From contig CM044513.1 in assembly GCA_024364805.1 (NCBI GenBank), positions 66,853,619 through 66,877,683 of the forward strand: a stretch of DNA of 24,065 nucleotides, given 5' to 3'. Positions within the stretch are counted from its first letter, which is position 1, and each line of letters opens with the position of its first letter. Made by a program: the position numbers and the translations under genes. This document shows, in pieces, positions 1-8,956 of this stretch. The DNA is from Euprymna scolopes (taxonomy: Eukaryota; Mollusca; Cephalopoda; Sepiida; Sepiolidae). Under the pieces are notes generated by a model that was not told where the DNA came from, did not search any database, and was given only the letters and a program-made list of their open reading frames with translations.

Positions 1-268
1 GCTCACCGGCCATCTTGTCTTTTAAGACGGTCTTGGTATCACACGACCTACAGTGAGAAAGCATGAACGTAATCGAAACTCATTTAATGATTTCATTACA
101 AAATACAGATAATTAGAAGAATTAAAACAGAGTTTTTTTTCTAAACATGACTCAATCCGAGAACTGAGGAATATTTTAGCACTTTGTTTCTCCAATTAAA
201 ATAAATAGGAAAAAAAAACGTACAGAAGCAAACGTTGATTAACATTCGTTAAACAATACTTAAATTTC

Positions 269-699
269 GTGGTATATGGCATTGCAGCAAAAGTCGACAT
301 CCGACAAAAAGTAATCAAAATATCAGGAGGTGCAGAGGAGCGTGATGAGGAATTGGATGAGCTAGATTGTAGCCAGTTGCATCTTTCTGCAGGAGTTCAC
401 TCCTGCACACAAGCCAAGACAGCCCAGGTGTGGCTGATCAGCAACACAAGTCACTGAACTTGTGAACATTTTCCCCACTCGACTGCAACTCCCTTGATTA
501 TTTCTTTTACAGCATGATCAAGGCCAAAATCAACAAGCATGTCCAAAATATAGTCGCCTCTCTGAAGGCTGTAATCATGGAGGTGTTCGTCACTACATGT
601 ATGGACATGGTCGCCAAAGTGCATACTTTATTTTACGCCTACCGGAAGATAGTCGTCTTCGCTAGTGGTGGTTACACTGAAAAATATTGTCGTAAATAG
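269..699 (+). pseudogene. Tc1/mariner transposase, decayed C-terminal part
   Basis: The clearest part is the reading frame around 468-699. It reads SPLDCNSLDYFFYSMIKAK, then VASLKAVI, and ends in GGYTEK before a TAG stop. This parallels the C-terminal third of mariner-type transposases, whose usual motif is SPDLNPLDYxxW followed by a helix with VxSLKxxI and a terminal GGYIE. The sequence just upstream gives LQEFTPAHK in one frame (about 380-407) and AKTAQVWLISN in the next. Together these resemble the family's QQDSAPAHxAKxTQxWL block that surrounds the second catalytic Asp. The coding frame therefore changes at least twice, and the SPD-type catalytic motif is altered. The N-terminal DNA-binding domain is not visible. 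The intact enzyme would cut and paste the element at TA sites, but this copy cannot be active. No terminal inverted repeats could be paired with it. The subfamily (for example DD37D or DD41D) is undetermined. Confidence 0.6.
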
Positions 700-740
700 C
701 TCTATTACTAAATAAACGGTGGAATCTCTGTATATATAAC

Positions 741-1172
741 TTTTGGATTCTTGTGTACATTAGTGATGTTTTAAACCAACGCATTTCAGATGAAAACATT
801 ATGTACTTACTTGTCATGGCAAAATTAGTATAAATTCCAAAAATTCCAAAGAATGATCCAGTAGAAAAATAATTATAAATAAAAATATAAATTATTAAAT
901 CATCGAGTTTTATCGCATGTGGAAGAGTTGTGCGACCAATTCTGTATGACAAACTAACTTATCTCCCTTGATTTTAATCACTGACTAACACTTTTAAGTA
1001 TAAAATTTCACACCATATTTGTGGACGATTTTTGTTAAAAATACATATTCTACTGGATCACTTTTCATGATTTTTGGAAATTATACTAATTTCGACATAA
1101 CACAAAAGTGCGTAATAATGTTTACACCTGAAATGTGTTCAAAACGTCACTAATTTGAACAAGGACTAACTT
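741..1172. repeat. Palindromic (foldback) element, arms ~125 bp
   Basis: The segment around 741-867 reappears as its reverse complement at about 1047-1172. Shared blocks include ATTAGTGAYGTTTT, a CATTTCAGRTG block, AAATTAGTATAA and GATCCAGTAGAA. The arms differ at perhaps one position in five and carry small indels. The AT-rich loop is about 180 bp. Such structures are typical of MITEs or foldback DNA elements. No coding capacity is visible, no target-site duplication could be fixed, and the superfamily is unknown. It starts about 40 bp after the mariner remnant, but its arms are far longer than typical mariner ends. Confidence 0.72.
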
Positions 1173-1275
1173 TTTATTTTTGTTTCTATTATCTATTTCG
1201 TTTTCTGTTTGTCAAGTGTCGGATTTTGCTACATCACCCAATGTATATAACATGTACGAATTGATTTTATTTTTC

Positions 1276-1776
1276 AATAAAATAAAATACGCATTAAGTG
1301 CGTTTGAAAGCCAAATCACAACGTAATATTAGGAAAATAAACAAATATTTTATTTGTTTGAAATGTATAACATAAATATATTTCGGAGCTATACTCCATC
1401 CTCAGTATGTTGTTTTCTTCCTTTTTTCTTTTCTTTTCTTCTTCCTTACCATGTTGTAAAGTTGGAGAAAAAAAGTCTGTTTGTAAAGAGCCGCGCGTTG
1501 TATCTCGGCAGTTGGATTTTGAAATGTTGGAACAGTGCGTAGGCAAAGCGAGAATAACGTCAAAGGTGTGAGTTCTATACAGAAACGTTGATTTAATTTG
1601 AATAAAATAAAATACGCATCAAGTGCGCTTGAAACCAAAATCACAACGTAATATTAGGAAAATAAACAAATATTTTACTTGTTTGAAATTTATATATGAT
1701 TTGGCTTTCAAGCGCACTTGATACGCATTTTATTTTATTCAAATTAAATCAACGTTTCTATATGGAACTCACACCC
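1276..1776. repeat. Compound palindromic element with three copies of one end sequence
   Basis: A ~95-bp unit at 1276-1369 (AATAAAATAAAATACGCATY, then CACAACGTAATATTAGG) recurs in direct orientation at 1599-1692. The segment 1565-1642 then recurs as its reverse complement at 1699-1776, with arms of 78 bp differing at about six positions. The spacer of the inner palindrome is 1643-1698. Between the direct copies lies a unique stretch with a polypyrimidine run (1417-1447) and a short palindrome GGAGCTATACTCC near 1386. The arrangement suggests a DNA element whose terminal inverted repeat has been duplicated, or two nested copies. No protein is encoded. Confidence 0.75.
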
Positions 1777-2185
1777 TGGACGAGATTTTTTCAGTTTATA
1801 TTTGAAATTGTATAATGTTTAATATTTGATATTCACCTTTGAGACGGTATTTATTCAATCTCATCTGCCCAGTTGGGTAAGATATGGCATATGATTGGTT
1901 TAATGCTGTGAGGGGGCGGAGCAATAAAACTTAATGGTTAAGGTTGCTTTAAAAAAAAACATCTTTTCAGCATTTCTCGCATTTTGAGAGGACAGAAGAG
2001 GCAGCATAAAAAATAAGCACAGATACTACCTTTTGAATTATTTATTTGCAAAAACCAAAAATCATAAAAAAATTACGTTTTGAACAAATCAAGTACAAGG
2101 CCATTAGAAAGTGTGAGATAACGGGTGTCTTCTGTCATCCTTTGTCACTATATCTACAAAGTGCCTATCCTATTTCTATTTACTA
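1777..2185. other. Unassigned stretch with weak promoter-like motifs
   Basis: No gene is seen. A CCAAT-like ATTGG near 1897 is followed by a GC-box-like GGGGGCGGAGC at about 1912-1922 and an ATAAAA run. This spacing resembles a Pol II promoter or an LTR promoter, but the motifs are short and common. The rest is AT-rich without recognisable repeats. Confidence 0.3.
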
Positions 2186-2936
2186 CTAGCTGGCGACCCG
2201 GCGTTGCCCGGTCGTACAATACGCTTAAACATGATATTTTAATATGTATTATTATAGAATCAATCCCCTATTGAATATTATATATTACGAGGAATAATTT
2301 GCTGAGTGGACTAATTAGAAAAAAAGAAATAAATAAATAACAAATTAATAATGATAATGTTGTTCATCAAATTACGTCTGTGTTTGTTTACAATATCACG
2401 TCAGCTGATGCTTGGGCTTGACGATGAATGGCCTGGAAAAGTTACTTCTGATTAATGTTTAGTTTTAAAATATGCAAACAAAGAAATGATTCGCAGCGAT
2501 TTTAAATGGTACCCCTTCTTTTATCGTAAATTGAATAAGAAAAAATTAAAATAAAAGGGTGAAGTACACCCGGGCTTGAACAGGGGATCATTCGATCTGT
2601 AGTCGAATGCTCTACCACCAAGCTAAATCTGTTTTTTAAGAAGAAATAATTTGCTGAAATTTTATTATCTGCCTTGCCGGTGTAACGTAAAATATTTCCC
2701 TGTGAAAATATTTTTTTTATCTAAGATATAAAAGATAGACTATTTTAAGATCGTTTTTTTTCCGATTTTTAATACTTATCCGATAAATTTCTCTACAAAA
2801 CATATCTAAGAACACTGCCAGACATATAAATTAGCTTTGTGCGAAATTTGCAAAAGACAGGCTCAGCCGTTTCGGAATCTATGAGGAAGAAACTTACACA
2901 CACACACACACAGTGACTTTTATATAATAGTAGAGA
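2186..2936 (-). mobile_element. Non-autonomous Helitron-like element, both ends visible
   Basis: Read on the minus strand, the element starts with TCTCTACTATTATATAAAAG at 2936. It ends with a GC-rich hairpin (2196-2212, ACCCGGCGTTGCCCGGT on plus), a short spacer, and CTAG at 2189-2186. The flanking bases on that strand are A before the TC and T after the CTAG, which is the A/T insertion preference of Helitrons. These transpose by rolling-circle replication and make no target duplication. At 751 bp with no Rep/helicase ORF it must depend on an autonomous relative. An (AC)n run lies near the 5' end (2897-2912). It holds the tRNA-like module at 2562-2636. A related 5' segment is at 4793-5004, and similar 3' hairpins are at 13285-13311 and 16296-16312. 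Confidence 0.8.
2562..2636 (-). pseudogene. tRNA-Cys-like module inside the Helitron
   Basis: On the minus strand the sequence has a Pol III A box (TAGCTTGGTGGTAGAGC), an anticodon arm with a five-base-pair stem (TTCGA/TCGAA) and a seven-base loop CTACAGA, and a B box/T-loop (TGTTCAAGC) with a largely paired T stem. GACTACAGATC differs by one base from GACTGCAGATC of animal tRNA-Cys(GCA), so the anticodon would read ACA. The acceptor stem does not pair well. The module is most likely a tRNA pseudogene or the head of a tRNA-derived SINE captured by the Helitron, not a functional tRNA. Confidence 0.62.
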
Positions 2937-3090
2937 TCCCTGGCAGATAAGTGAAAATCATCAATCACCATAATACCACATTTACTCCAGAAACCGTCCT
3001 ACTTAAATTTCCCAAATCATTTCTGAGCCACAGAGTTTGTTGCAACTGAGAAGGAAACGCTTGAATTGAAAGCGATATTTAATTTCAGAA
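2937..3090. other. Short spacer without recognised features
   Basis: Single-copy-looking AT-rich sequence lies between the Helitron 5' end and the 46-bp tandem repeat. No ORF or repeat was recognised. Confidence 0.4.
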
Positions 3091-3263
3091 GAGTTTCCAA
3101 TGTGTAGCTAATCTGTATAAGTCCTGGAGATGAAAAGAGTTTTTAGTGGGTAGCTAATCTGTATAAGTCCTGGAGAGAAAAAGGGTTTTCGGTGAATAGC
3201 TAATCTGTATAAGTCCTGGAGAGGAAAAGAGTTTTTGGTGGGTAGCTAATCTGTATAAGTCCT
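3091..3263 (+). repeat. 46-bp tandem repeat, about four units
   Basis: The core TAGCTAATCTGTATAAGTCC starts at 3105, 3151, 3197 and 3243, an exact 46-bp spacing. The intervening part reads TGGAGAxxAAAAGAGTTTTT with a few substitutions. Because 46 is not a multiple of three, it is not a protein repeat. It is a minisatellite-like array of unknown role. Confidence 0.88.
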
Positions 3264-3979
3264 TAACTTCAAAATTTGCAGACAAAAAGCAAAGGTATTT
3301 TTTTATTATGTGTGGGAATTCTAAAAGATCCAATATTTTTATGGAACGATTCTGGTTTCTGATTGGCTGCTAGCAGAATGGGGCTCTATTTGATTAGTCA
3401 GTTCCTATTGCCAGTGTCTATAAATAGAACCTTCCAATTTTCTTCAATCATACCCTCTCATTATATAAAAAATATTGCAACAGGAACAAATATTTGTCTT
3501 CTATTATGTTTAATCGCAAGCTTTATTTAATTGCATTGTTTAGCTAACTGAATTGCTTAATATCCTTTATGTTCTGAAATGATTTGTGAGTGACTAGTCA
3601 CAAATATGAAGAAATAAAATGGATGAAAACGACTCGACAATATAAAATGATTTATTGACAATTTTAAAACTGAAAGAATTACTATATAATGAGGAGGATC
3701 TAAACTGTCTTTTGCAAAGCTGCTTTTGGTAGCTTCCTCCATTTTGTATTTTCCCCATCCTGTGTTGTCGTCTGGCAGAAAACCTTGCCAATTCAATCAT
3801 GCTTCAAAATGTCTCTTGGCAAGGAAAGTGACTTTAAGATACAAAAGTTTTCTTTTTAACATTATCTTATAGGTATATTTTGTTTTTGATCTAACAAGTT
3901 CTTTAACATTTTGGTACTTATGACGAAAATTACCCTTTCTTTTTCTGTGAATGTTGCCTCTGCATATTCCAACAGCTTA
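3264..3979. other. Unassigned AT-rich stretch
   Basis: No coding region is supported. The open frames on the minus strand near 3557-3800 overlap in different frames and show no recognisable motif. A promoter-like patch is listed separately at 3361-3427. The segment ends at the TA dinucleotide (3978-3979) that flanks the next element. Confidence 0.4.
3361..3427 (+). promoter_or_regulatory. Possible Pol II core promoter (CCAAT + TATA)
   Basis: GATTGGCTG, an inverted CCAAT box, at 3361-3369 precedes a good TATA box, TATAAATAG, at 3419-3427. The spacing is plausible for a core promoter or an LTR U3/R boundary. No downstream gene is visible, so this may be a chance match or the remains of an element promoter. 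Confidence 0.3.
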
Positions 3980-4792
3980 TGTAAACCACTAGAATATTGT
4001 GAAAAGCACAACCAAGGCAGCAGACGACAATTAATAAATTGGAAGAAGTGGTCCCATAACATTGAAACTGTTCAAAATTTACAGCAGAAGTGTGTCATCG
4101 GTTTGGAATACACCATAACTGATTGAAAAATAAATTCCTATAAGATATTTGCAAAGAGTAATTCCTTAGGAATCTTTATAAAATAACCAAAAATCTTTAA
4201 AAATGAAACAGACTACGTATAACTTTAACAGAACTAAAAACGAAGTATAAAAAAGTACATTTTTTTAAAATTATTTTTCCGTCCTCCCAAAAAACACAAT
4301 CATCCTTAAAACAGTAACATATCTTACAAAAAGAATAGAAGAAAAAAAAAAATTTTTCATTTTTTACTACACATTATTTTGGAAAAAAAATTATTCATGA
4401 AATTTGATGTGTTTTATTGTATTTCCATTTTCTTCATTGAAATTACTATATGATAAATGTTTCTATCATGATGTTGGCTGTAAAAATAACTTCTTTTTTA
4501 TCTATAAGAGAGATAGACTTTTTTCTACTTCGCTTTTAGTTCTGTTAAAGTTATACGTAGTCTGTTTCATTTTAAAGATTTTTCGTTATTTTATGAAGAT
4601 TCCTAAGGAATTACTCTTTGCAAATATCTTATAGGAATTTATTTTTCAATCAGTTATGGTGTATTCCAAACCGATGACACACTTCTGCTGTAAATTTTGA
4701 ACAGTTTCAATGTTATGGGACCACTTCTTCCAATTTATTAATTGTCGTCTGCTGCATTGGTTGTGCGTTTCACAATATTCTAGTGGTTTACA
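3980..4792. mobile_element. Long-TIR DNA element (MITE-like) with TA flanks
   Basis: The arms 3980-4248 and 4526-4792 are inverted copies of about 268 bp with high identity. The ends begin TGTAAACCACTAGAATATTG. TA lies directly outside both ends (3978-3979 and 4793-4794), consistent with a TA target duplication as used by Tc1/mariner-type elements. The 277-bp centre is AT-rich, and no transposase is visible. Open frames appear in both arms only because the arms are the same sequence. High arm identity suggests a fairly recent insertion or arm homogenisation. The superfamily assignment rests on the TA flanks only. Confidence 0.8.
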
Positions 4793-5004
4793 TAGACTAT
4801 TTTTAAGATGTTTTTTTTTTTCGATATTCAATACTTATCCGATGAATTTCTCTACAAAACATATCTAAGAACACTGCCAGACATATAAATTAGCTTTGTG
4901 CGAAATTTGCAAAAGACGGGCGCAGCCGTTTCGGAATCTATGAGGAAGAAACTCACACACACAATTGCACACTCACACACACACACACACACACACACAA
5001 AGTA
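4793..5004 (-). mobile_element. Helitron-like fragment (5' region of the 2186-2936 family)
   Basis: The sequence from AGACTATTTTTAAGATG onward closely matches 2732-2920, including ACACTGCCAGACATATAAA, GCGAAATTTGCAAAAGAC and the run before the (AC)n tract. On the minus strand this is the 5' portion of that Helitron family. The 3' two thirds, with the tRNA-like module and terminal hairpin, are absent. The fragment starts exactly at the TA flank of the 3980-4792 element. The outer 5' terminus near 5004-5030 does not show the TC-type end clearly. Confidence 0.7.
4972..4999. repeat. (AC)n microsatellite
   Basis: A dinucleotide AC run lies within the Helitron fragment, at the place where the related copy at 2897-2912 also has one. 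The repeat is therefore part of the element. Confidence 0.9.
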
Positions 5005-5056
5005 ACTTATTGACTTTTTAGTGTTTTAAAATTAGATCAGCATTCAGCATATTTCA

Positions 5057-5490
5057 TTTTTTTACTCCAAACAAGGCACATTGCAACTTTGATGTAGGGG
5101 GCTACTATCAGGGACATAAGTTGCAGGAATTACTATGTAGGGAGTTGAGCAGCAAGATGTCTGTTCACATCACACTTGAACTTCTCCATGTCAGTACAGT
5201 TGGGAAAGCAGGAACCCGGAAAAGAATTCCAAAGTCTAGCAATTCTGGGGAAGTAACTATTAGAGTAGGATACTTTCTTACATCTAGGGATCTCAACTGT
5301 GTAGAGGTGGGACTTTGTTGCTTGTCGGGTTTGTTGGGGTATTTACATCGGGGGGGGGGGTAAAAGGGCTTGTAGTTCGTAGGAGCATCCACCGTTAAAA
5401 TACTCGTAAAACAGGCAAAGGAATTTAACATTTCGTCGCTGGGACAGAGGCTGAAGCTTAGATGACAGTTCGGGATCTATCAGGTTGGCC
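5057..5490 (-). mobile_element. LINE family 1, copy A: 3' end fragment
   Basis: Read on the minus strand, the translated pieces are LSSKLQPLSQRRNVKFLCLF and CSYELQALLP. After a C-rich run and a frame change they continue into LWNSFPGSCFP-like text and end NRHLAAQLPT before a stop near 5145. These match the region downstream of the reverse transcriptase in copies at 20829-21178 and 21812-22487. The 3' untranslated part (5057-5140), with the CCTTGTTTGG block, is shared too. The copy is 5'-truncated, starting just after the VQKRVANLIG segment, as is usual for LINEs. A run of ten or more C/G at 5351-5360 is an expansion within the coding part. Confidence 0.77.
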
Positions 5491-5754
5491 AAAATGGAAT
5501 ATGCCAAAGTAACATTCACAGAACAACAGGTCATTCACTGCATAAGCTTAAACTTTTTTAGGAATGCACATGTTTGGATATCTTTTCCGATATAAGTGAC
5601 TGCCATTTTGTGAGTTGTGTTCTATTCCATACACACGCAAGGGTTTGAATAAAAATGAAAAAGTTCAATCATTAAGAAACTATTGCATTTCCATATTTCT
5701 AGAGACATTTATCTTCTTCTTTTCCTTTTTTTTATTATTCTATTCATTTAAAGT

Positions 5755-5960
5755 TTGCCTACCTTCCAGCTGACCACAATTTGTCTTCAAGTCCAACGTA
5801 AACAAGTTCTTGATTAACCGTCTGCCTAAGTAATCAAATTTACAAAATTTCCACTACTTATGTTTTACGCTATAATCCCACTGACTAATCATTAACCCTT
5901 ATCCTCGAGTGGCCTTCAGGTCTTGATAAGTGGTGATTCTTATGTAAAAAAAAAAAAAAA
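5755..5960 (+). mobile_element. LINE family 2: short 3' end copy with poly(A)
   Basis: This fragment matches the last ~200 bp of the LINE at 9740-11104. The coding end reads FKSNVNKFLINRLPK and stops at 5829-5831, against FKSNVNNFLMSRSLK in the longer copy. The 3' untranslated region is shared, and the sequence ends in a 15-base poly(A) at 5946-5960. The terminal CTTATC/GATAAG stem is at 5898-5930. Severe 5' truncation plus a poly(A) tail is the signature of target-primed reverse transcription. Confidence 0.82.
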
Positions 5961-6711
5961 GAACATCATTCTTTCCTTGCTCAGGGGTCAGACGTTTCCT
6001 GATATTATGCACCTTTATTCTTCAATTCTCACGGTTCAATAGATCAATAGTTTTCCCACTCTACTGTGTTATCTTGCCAGATCACTTACTTCAAATTTTC
6101 CTTGGCCGGCTAATCTTCCTGCGATTGATTCTTCTGCAGCGGTTTATCCACAAAAGGTATCTGAACATTTTAGAATAATCGATTCTTCCTTAGGATAATC
6201 TTCATGCTGGGTAAGTGTAGTGTTTTCACCAAATCCTCTCACCTGACGTATTGCATTTGGACAAATTGTCAGAGATAATCATCATCTCATATGAATCCGA
6301 AAATTCTATTGTTGGCATTGGTTTCCCCGATTTTTTTCTAGTCAGAATTTTTTCTAGAAAGACACTGGGTTCTAACGAGAAGGATCACATGAAGGTTGCC
6401 AACATCCTAGGTGAGAGTGATTTTGTTGAACCAACTGGATACAAACTTGGAACATTCATGTCGTCAGTCCGTGTCGTTGATAACTTAACCATCATCAGCT
6501 CCCATTGTCAGAGATAAACATAAGAGAGTTTCACAAAGCATGTAAGCTTGTACCAAACATGACATGACGTGAAAACAGACATGATTAATCGAAAATTAAT
6601 ACATTAATTATCCTATTCTTTACGGACTAGTAATAAGTAAGTATTGCATTTGAGTCTAACCGTTCTTCAAGGAACTGCAATCAGAAAGCACTTTACAGAA
6701 TCCGTCGTATA
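5961..6711. other. Unassigned stretch with one isolated open frame
   Basis: An 88-codon open frame (6251-6517, plus) lies here, but it shows no motif I recognise. No splice or promoter context supports it, and I do not call it a gene. The rest is AT-rich and single-copy within this window. Confidence 0.35.
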
Positions 6712-7558
6712 TATCATTCAAACACGGTAGTCTTTGAATATATGGTGAAGTGGAAGTTCTAGTCATTCGGAACCACTTTAAAACTTCACCGGTCACTCAT
6801 TTTTCAAACAGTTTTATTATTTATTTTATTATTATAGTTTATAGATCACCTTCTCAGCTATATTATGAAAAAAAAAATTTCAATTTTCGTTCAGTAAAAC
6901 AAAAGTTATGATGAATTTACTGGTGTTCAAAATCGTAAAACTTTGTAAGGAGGCAAGCAACGTTTTTTTATGACTGGTTTCCATAGCAACCACGTTGCTT
7001 CAGCGACTTCTGTTGCTACTATTGCACTGCTGTTGCTGAAAGAGAAGTAACAAGTGAAACAGAGAGAATGAAAGGATGAAAGGGAGATAATTGGGGGATT
7101 TTATTGAAAGCAGGCGAGTGGCATTCATTGTTATTACATGTGTTTATGAGGGCAAAAAATAAGACTGAAATCAAACAAAGAACGAGTGAATTTCTTGGAA
7201 GCCTGGAAAAATCATGGATTACAATAGAAAAATGTGAGCATGAAAAGTAATATGGTTAAGCTTAAACATGGAAAAGTAAAGGACTGGTTGTTGAAACTGG
7301 AAAAGACAGGACAAGATATTCTAGTAAAAATAAAATAAATTTATAACTTAAAATATTGCAGAATTTTTTTTTTAAATTCAATTTATAACATATTAATCAA
7401 TTCTTAATGCTGCAATATTTTAAGTTATAAATTTATTATATTTTTTACTAGAATATCTTGTCCTTTTCTTTTCCAGTTTTAACAACTAGTCGTTTACTTT
7501 TCCATGTTTAAGCTTAACCATATTACTTTTCATGCTCGCATTTTTCTATTGTAATATA
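6712..7558 (+). repeat. Composite repeat, copy 1: ~500-bp body ending in a palindrome
   Basis: From TATCATTCAA at 6712 the sequence runs in parallel with 17001-17767. Shared blocks are TTTGAATATATGGT, AGTTATGATGAATTTACTGG, TTTATGACTGGTTTCCATAG, AACAGAGAGAATGAAAG and TTTATGRGGGCAAAAAA. The 3' part (7210-7558) is a palindrome with arms of roughly 150 bp: TATGGTTAAGCTTAAACATG on the left returns inverted on the right, and TTATAACTTAAAATATTGCA closes on itself around 7370-7410. No ORF or known domain is present. Identity between the two copies appears to be around 80 percent by eye. It may be a non-autonomous DNA element, or a body carrying a MITE insertion that was then spread together. Confidence 0.78.
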
Positions 7559-8714
7559 TAGATATTAGTGCAGTTATTTCAACCTTACAACTATTTATAG
7601 CATCTATAAGCGTTTGCCTTTCTATACTGGCAGGCGAATCGGTGGAATGCATGCTGCCTTTGTGCAATGGTTGCCGGATAATTTGGAGTGAACTATTGAG
7701 AAGAGCGAGGCTCGCTATACTACTTCCGTATGGGAACATGTGCTTCAATGCCTGCTTTGCACCATTCGGTTGTCTCGTTGACACATTATTCAGCCGGAAG
7801 AGAAAAGATATTAAATCCATGGGGCATCTCTGATATGTTCTTTGATGGCTTCCCAATCAGCTTTTTGAAACATCTTGTCATTTTGAGCAACGGTTCCTCA
7901 GCTTGGAGTCGAAAACTTAGGGTGATGCCAACAAATATCACACGATGCCCCATGCCATGTGGTACGTGGGCTTCTCTTCGTTGGTAGTTAGGGTTAATTG
8001 ATCCGAGAAAGATCACTGAGGAAAATTCTGAAAGCATCAACATCTTATTAGGTTTTCATTTTCGTGTATCTATGTTGAAAAGACTTTTTTTTTTAAATCA
8101 TATTTTCCTTATAAATAATTAGAATACGCTGAATCAAGCTGCGCTTTCGTACTATGCTCATTTTTTTTTTTTTTCTGTAATTCATCAAACAGCTATAGAA
8201 ACCATTGAAAAGTCAACGGTTTTCGCCGCAGGAATTTAATAGCAACGTCAGACATTAAATACAAAAGGAAGGGCATTCACTTTTGCGGAATCTGGATTTT
8301 CATTTTGTAATCTAAGTACATATTTCTTCTTTCAATATTACATATCTGTATACTAATACATTATTAAACTAGCAGGACTTGTGGAAATTCTACAGGGGAC
8401 TCATTATTAATCAATATATTAATGTTGGTATTCTGTAGATGTTCAGCGTAAACGGGGACGCTCTGATATTATTGTAGCTCTTTTGTTAAAACTGCAAAAG
8501 TATTTATCTAAGCTAGCAGGGACGCCCAGAATAGCCCAATCGTAAAGTGCACTTAAATATATTTTAATTCTTGCAAATTTCATATATGTTATTATAGAGT
8601 TAATGTTCTATCGATTTTTATACATTATAAAGTTTCGATTTCAAAAATATATTCATATGACTGGTATGCATCAGCTTGAATCAGAACCGACACCAAAACT
8701 TATGAAAAATAAAT
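7559..8714. other. Unassigned stretch, several overlapping open frames
   Basis: The part 7560-8050 is somewhat less AT-rich and stays open in several frames on both strands. No frame gives a recognisable domain, and none has a convincing start. It could be a decayed coding remnant. From 8050 to 8714 the sequence is AT-rich and featureless, apart from poly(T) near 8161-8174. Confidence 0.35.
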
Positions 8715-8815
<101 letters not shown>

Positions 8816-8836
8816 AGTTCTTTCAGCTATAACCGA

Positions 8837-8956
8837 AACTTATGAAGAATTCTTGGTAAAATTATTTCTAAAAAACATAGATGACTTAAGTGCCATCTGC
8901 TATAAGCGAAACTGAAACCAAAACTTATGAAGAATTCTTGGTAAAATTATTTATGA
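8837..8956 (+). repeat. Two-copy direct repeat beside the (TA)n tract
   Basis: AAACTTATGAAGAATTCTTG followed by GTAAAATTATTT occurs at 8837-8868 and again at 8922-8953, about 85 bp apart. A shorter AAACTTATGAAAAATAAAT match lies left of the TA tract at 8697. This is a local duplication of unknown origin. Confidence 0.75.

Noticed and set aside
3091-3263. CRISPR-like array of regular repeats
   Set aside because: The whole 46-bp unit is repetitive and spacers are not unique. The surrounding sequence is eukaryotic, and no cas-like genes are present.
3911-4126. Open frame also found nearly identically at 4646-4831 on the minus strand
   Set aside because: The two are the arms of the inverted-repeat element 3980-4792, and there is no recognisable domain.
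5165-5431. 88-codon minus-strand open frame as an independent gene
   Set aside because: It is the out-of-frame or partly in-frame reading of the family 1 LINE 3' end.
6251-6517. 88-codon open frame
   Set aside because: No domain, no splice or promoter context, and length within chance expectation.
7530-8043. Cluster of overlapping open frames on both strands
   Set aside because: No frame gives a known motif, and several frames are open at once, as expected for a less AT-rich stretch. A decayed gene remains possible but is not supported.
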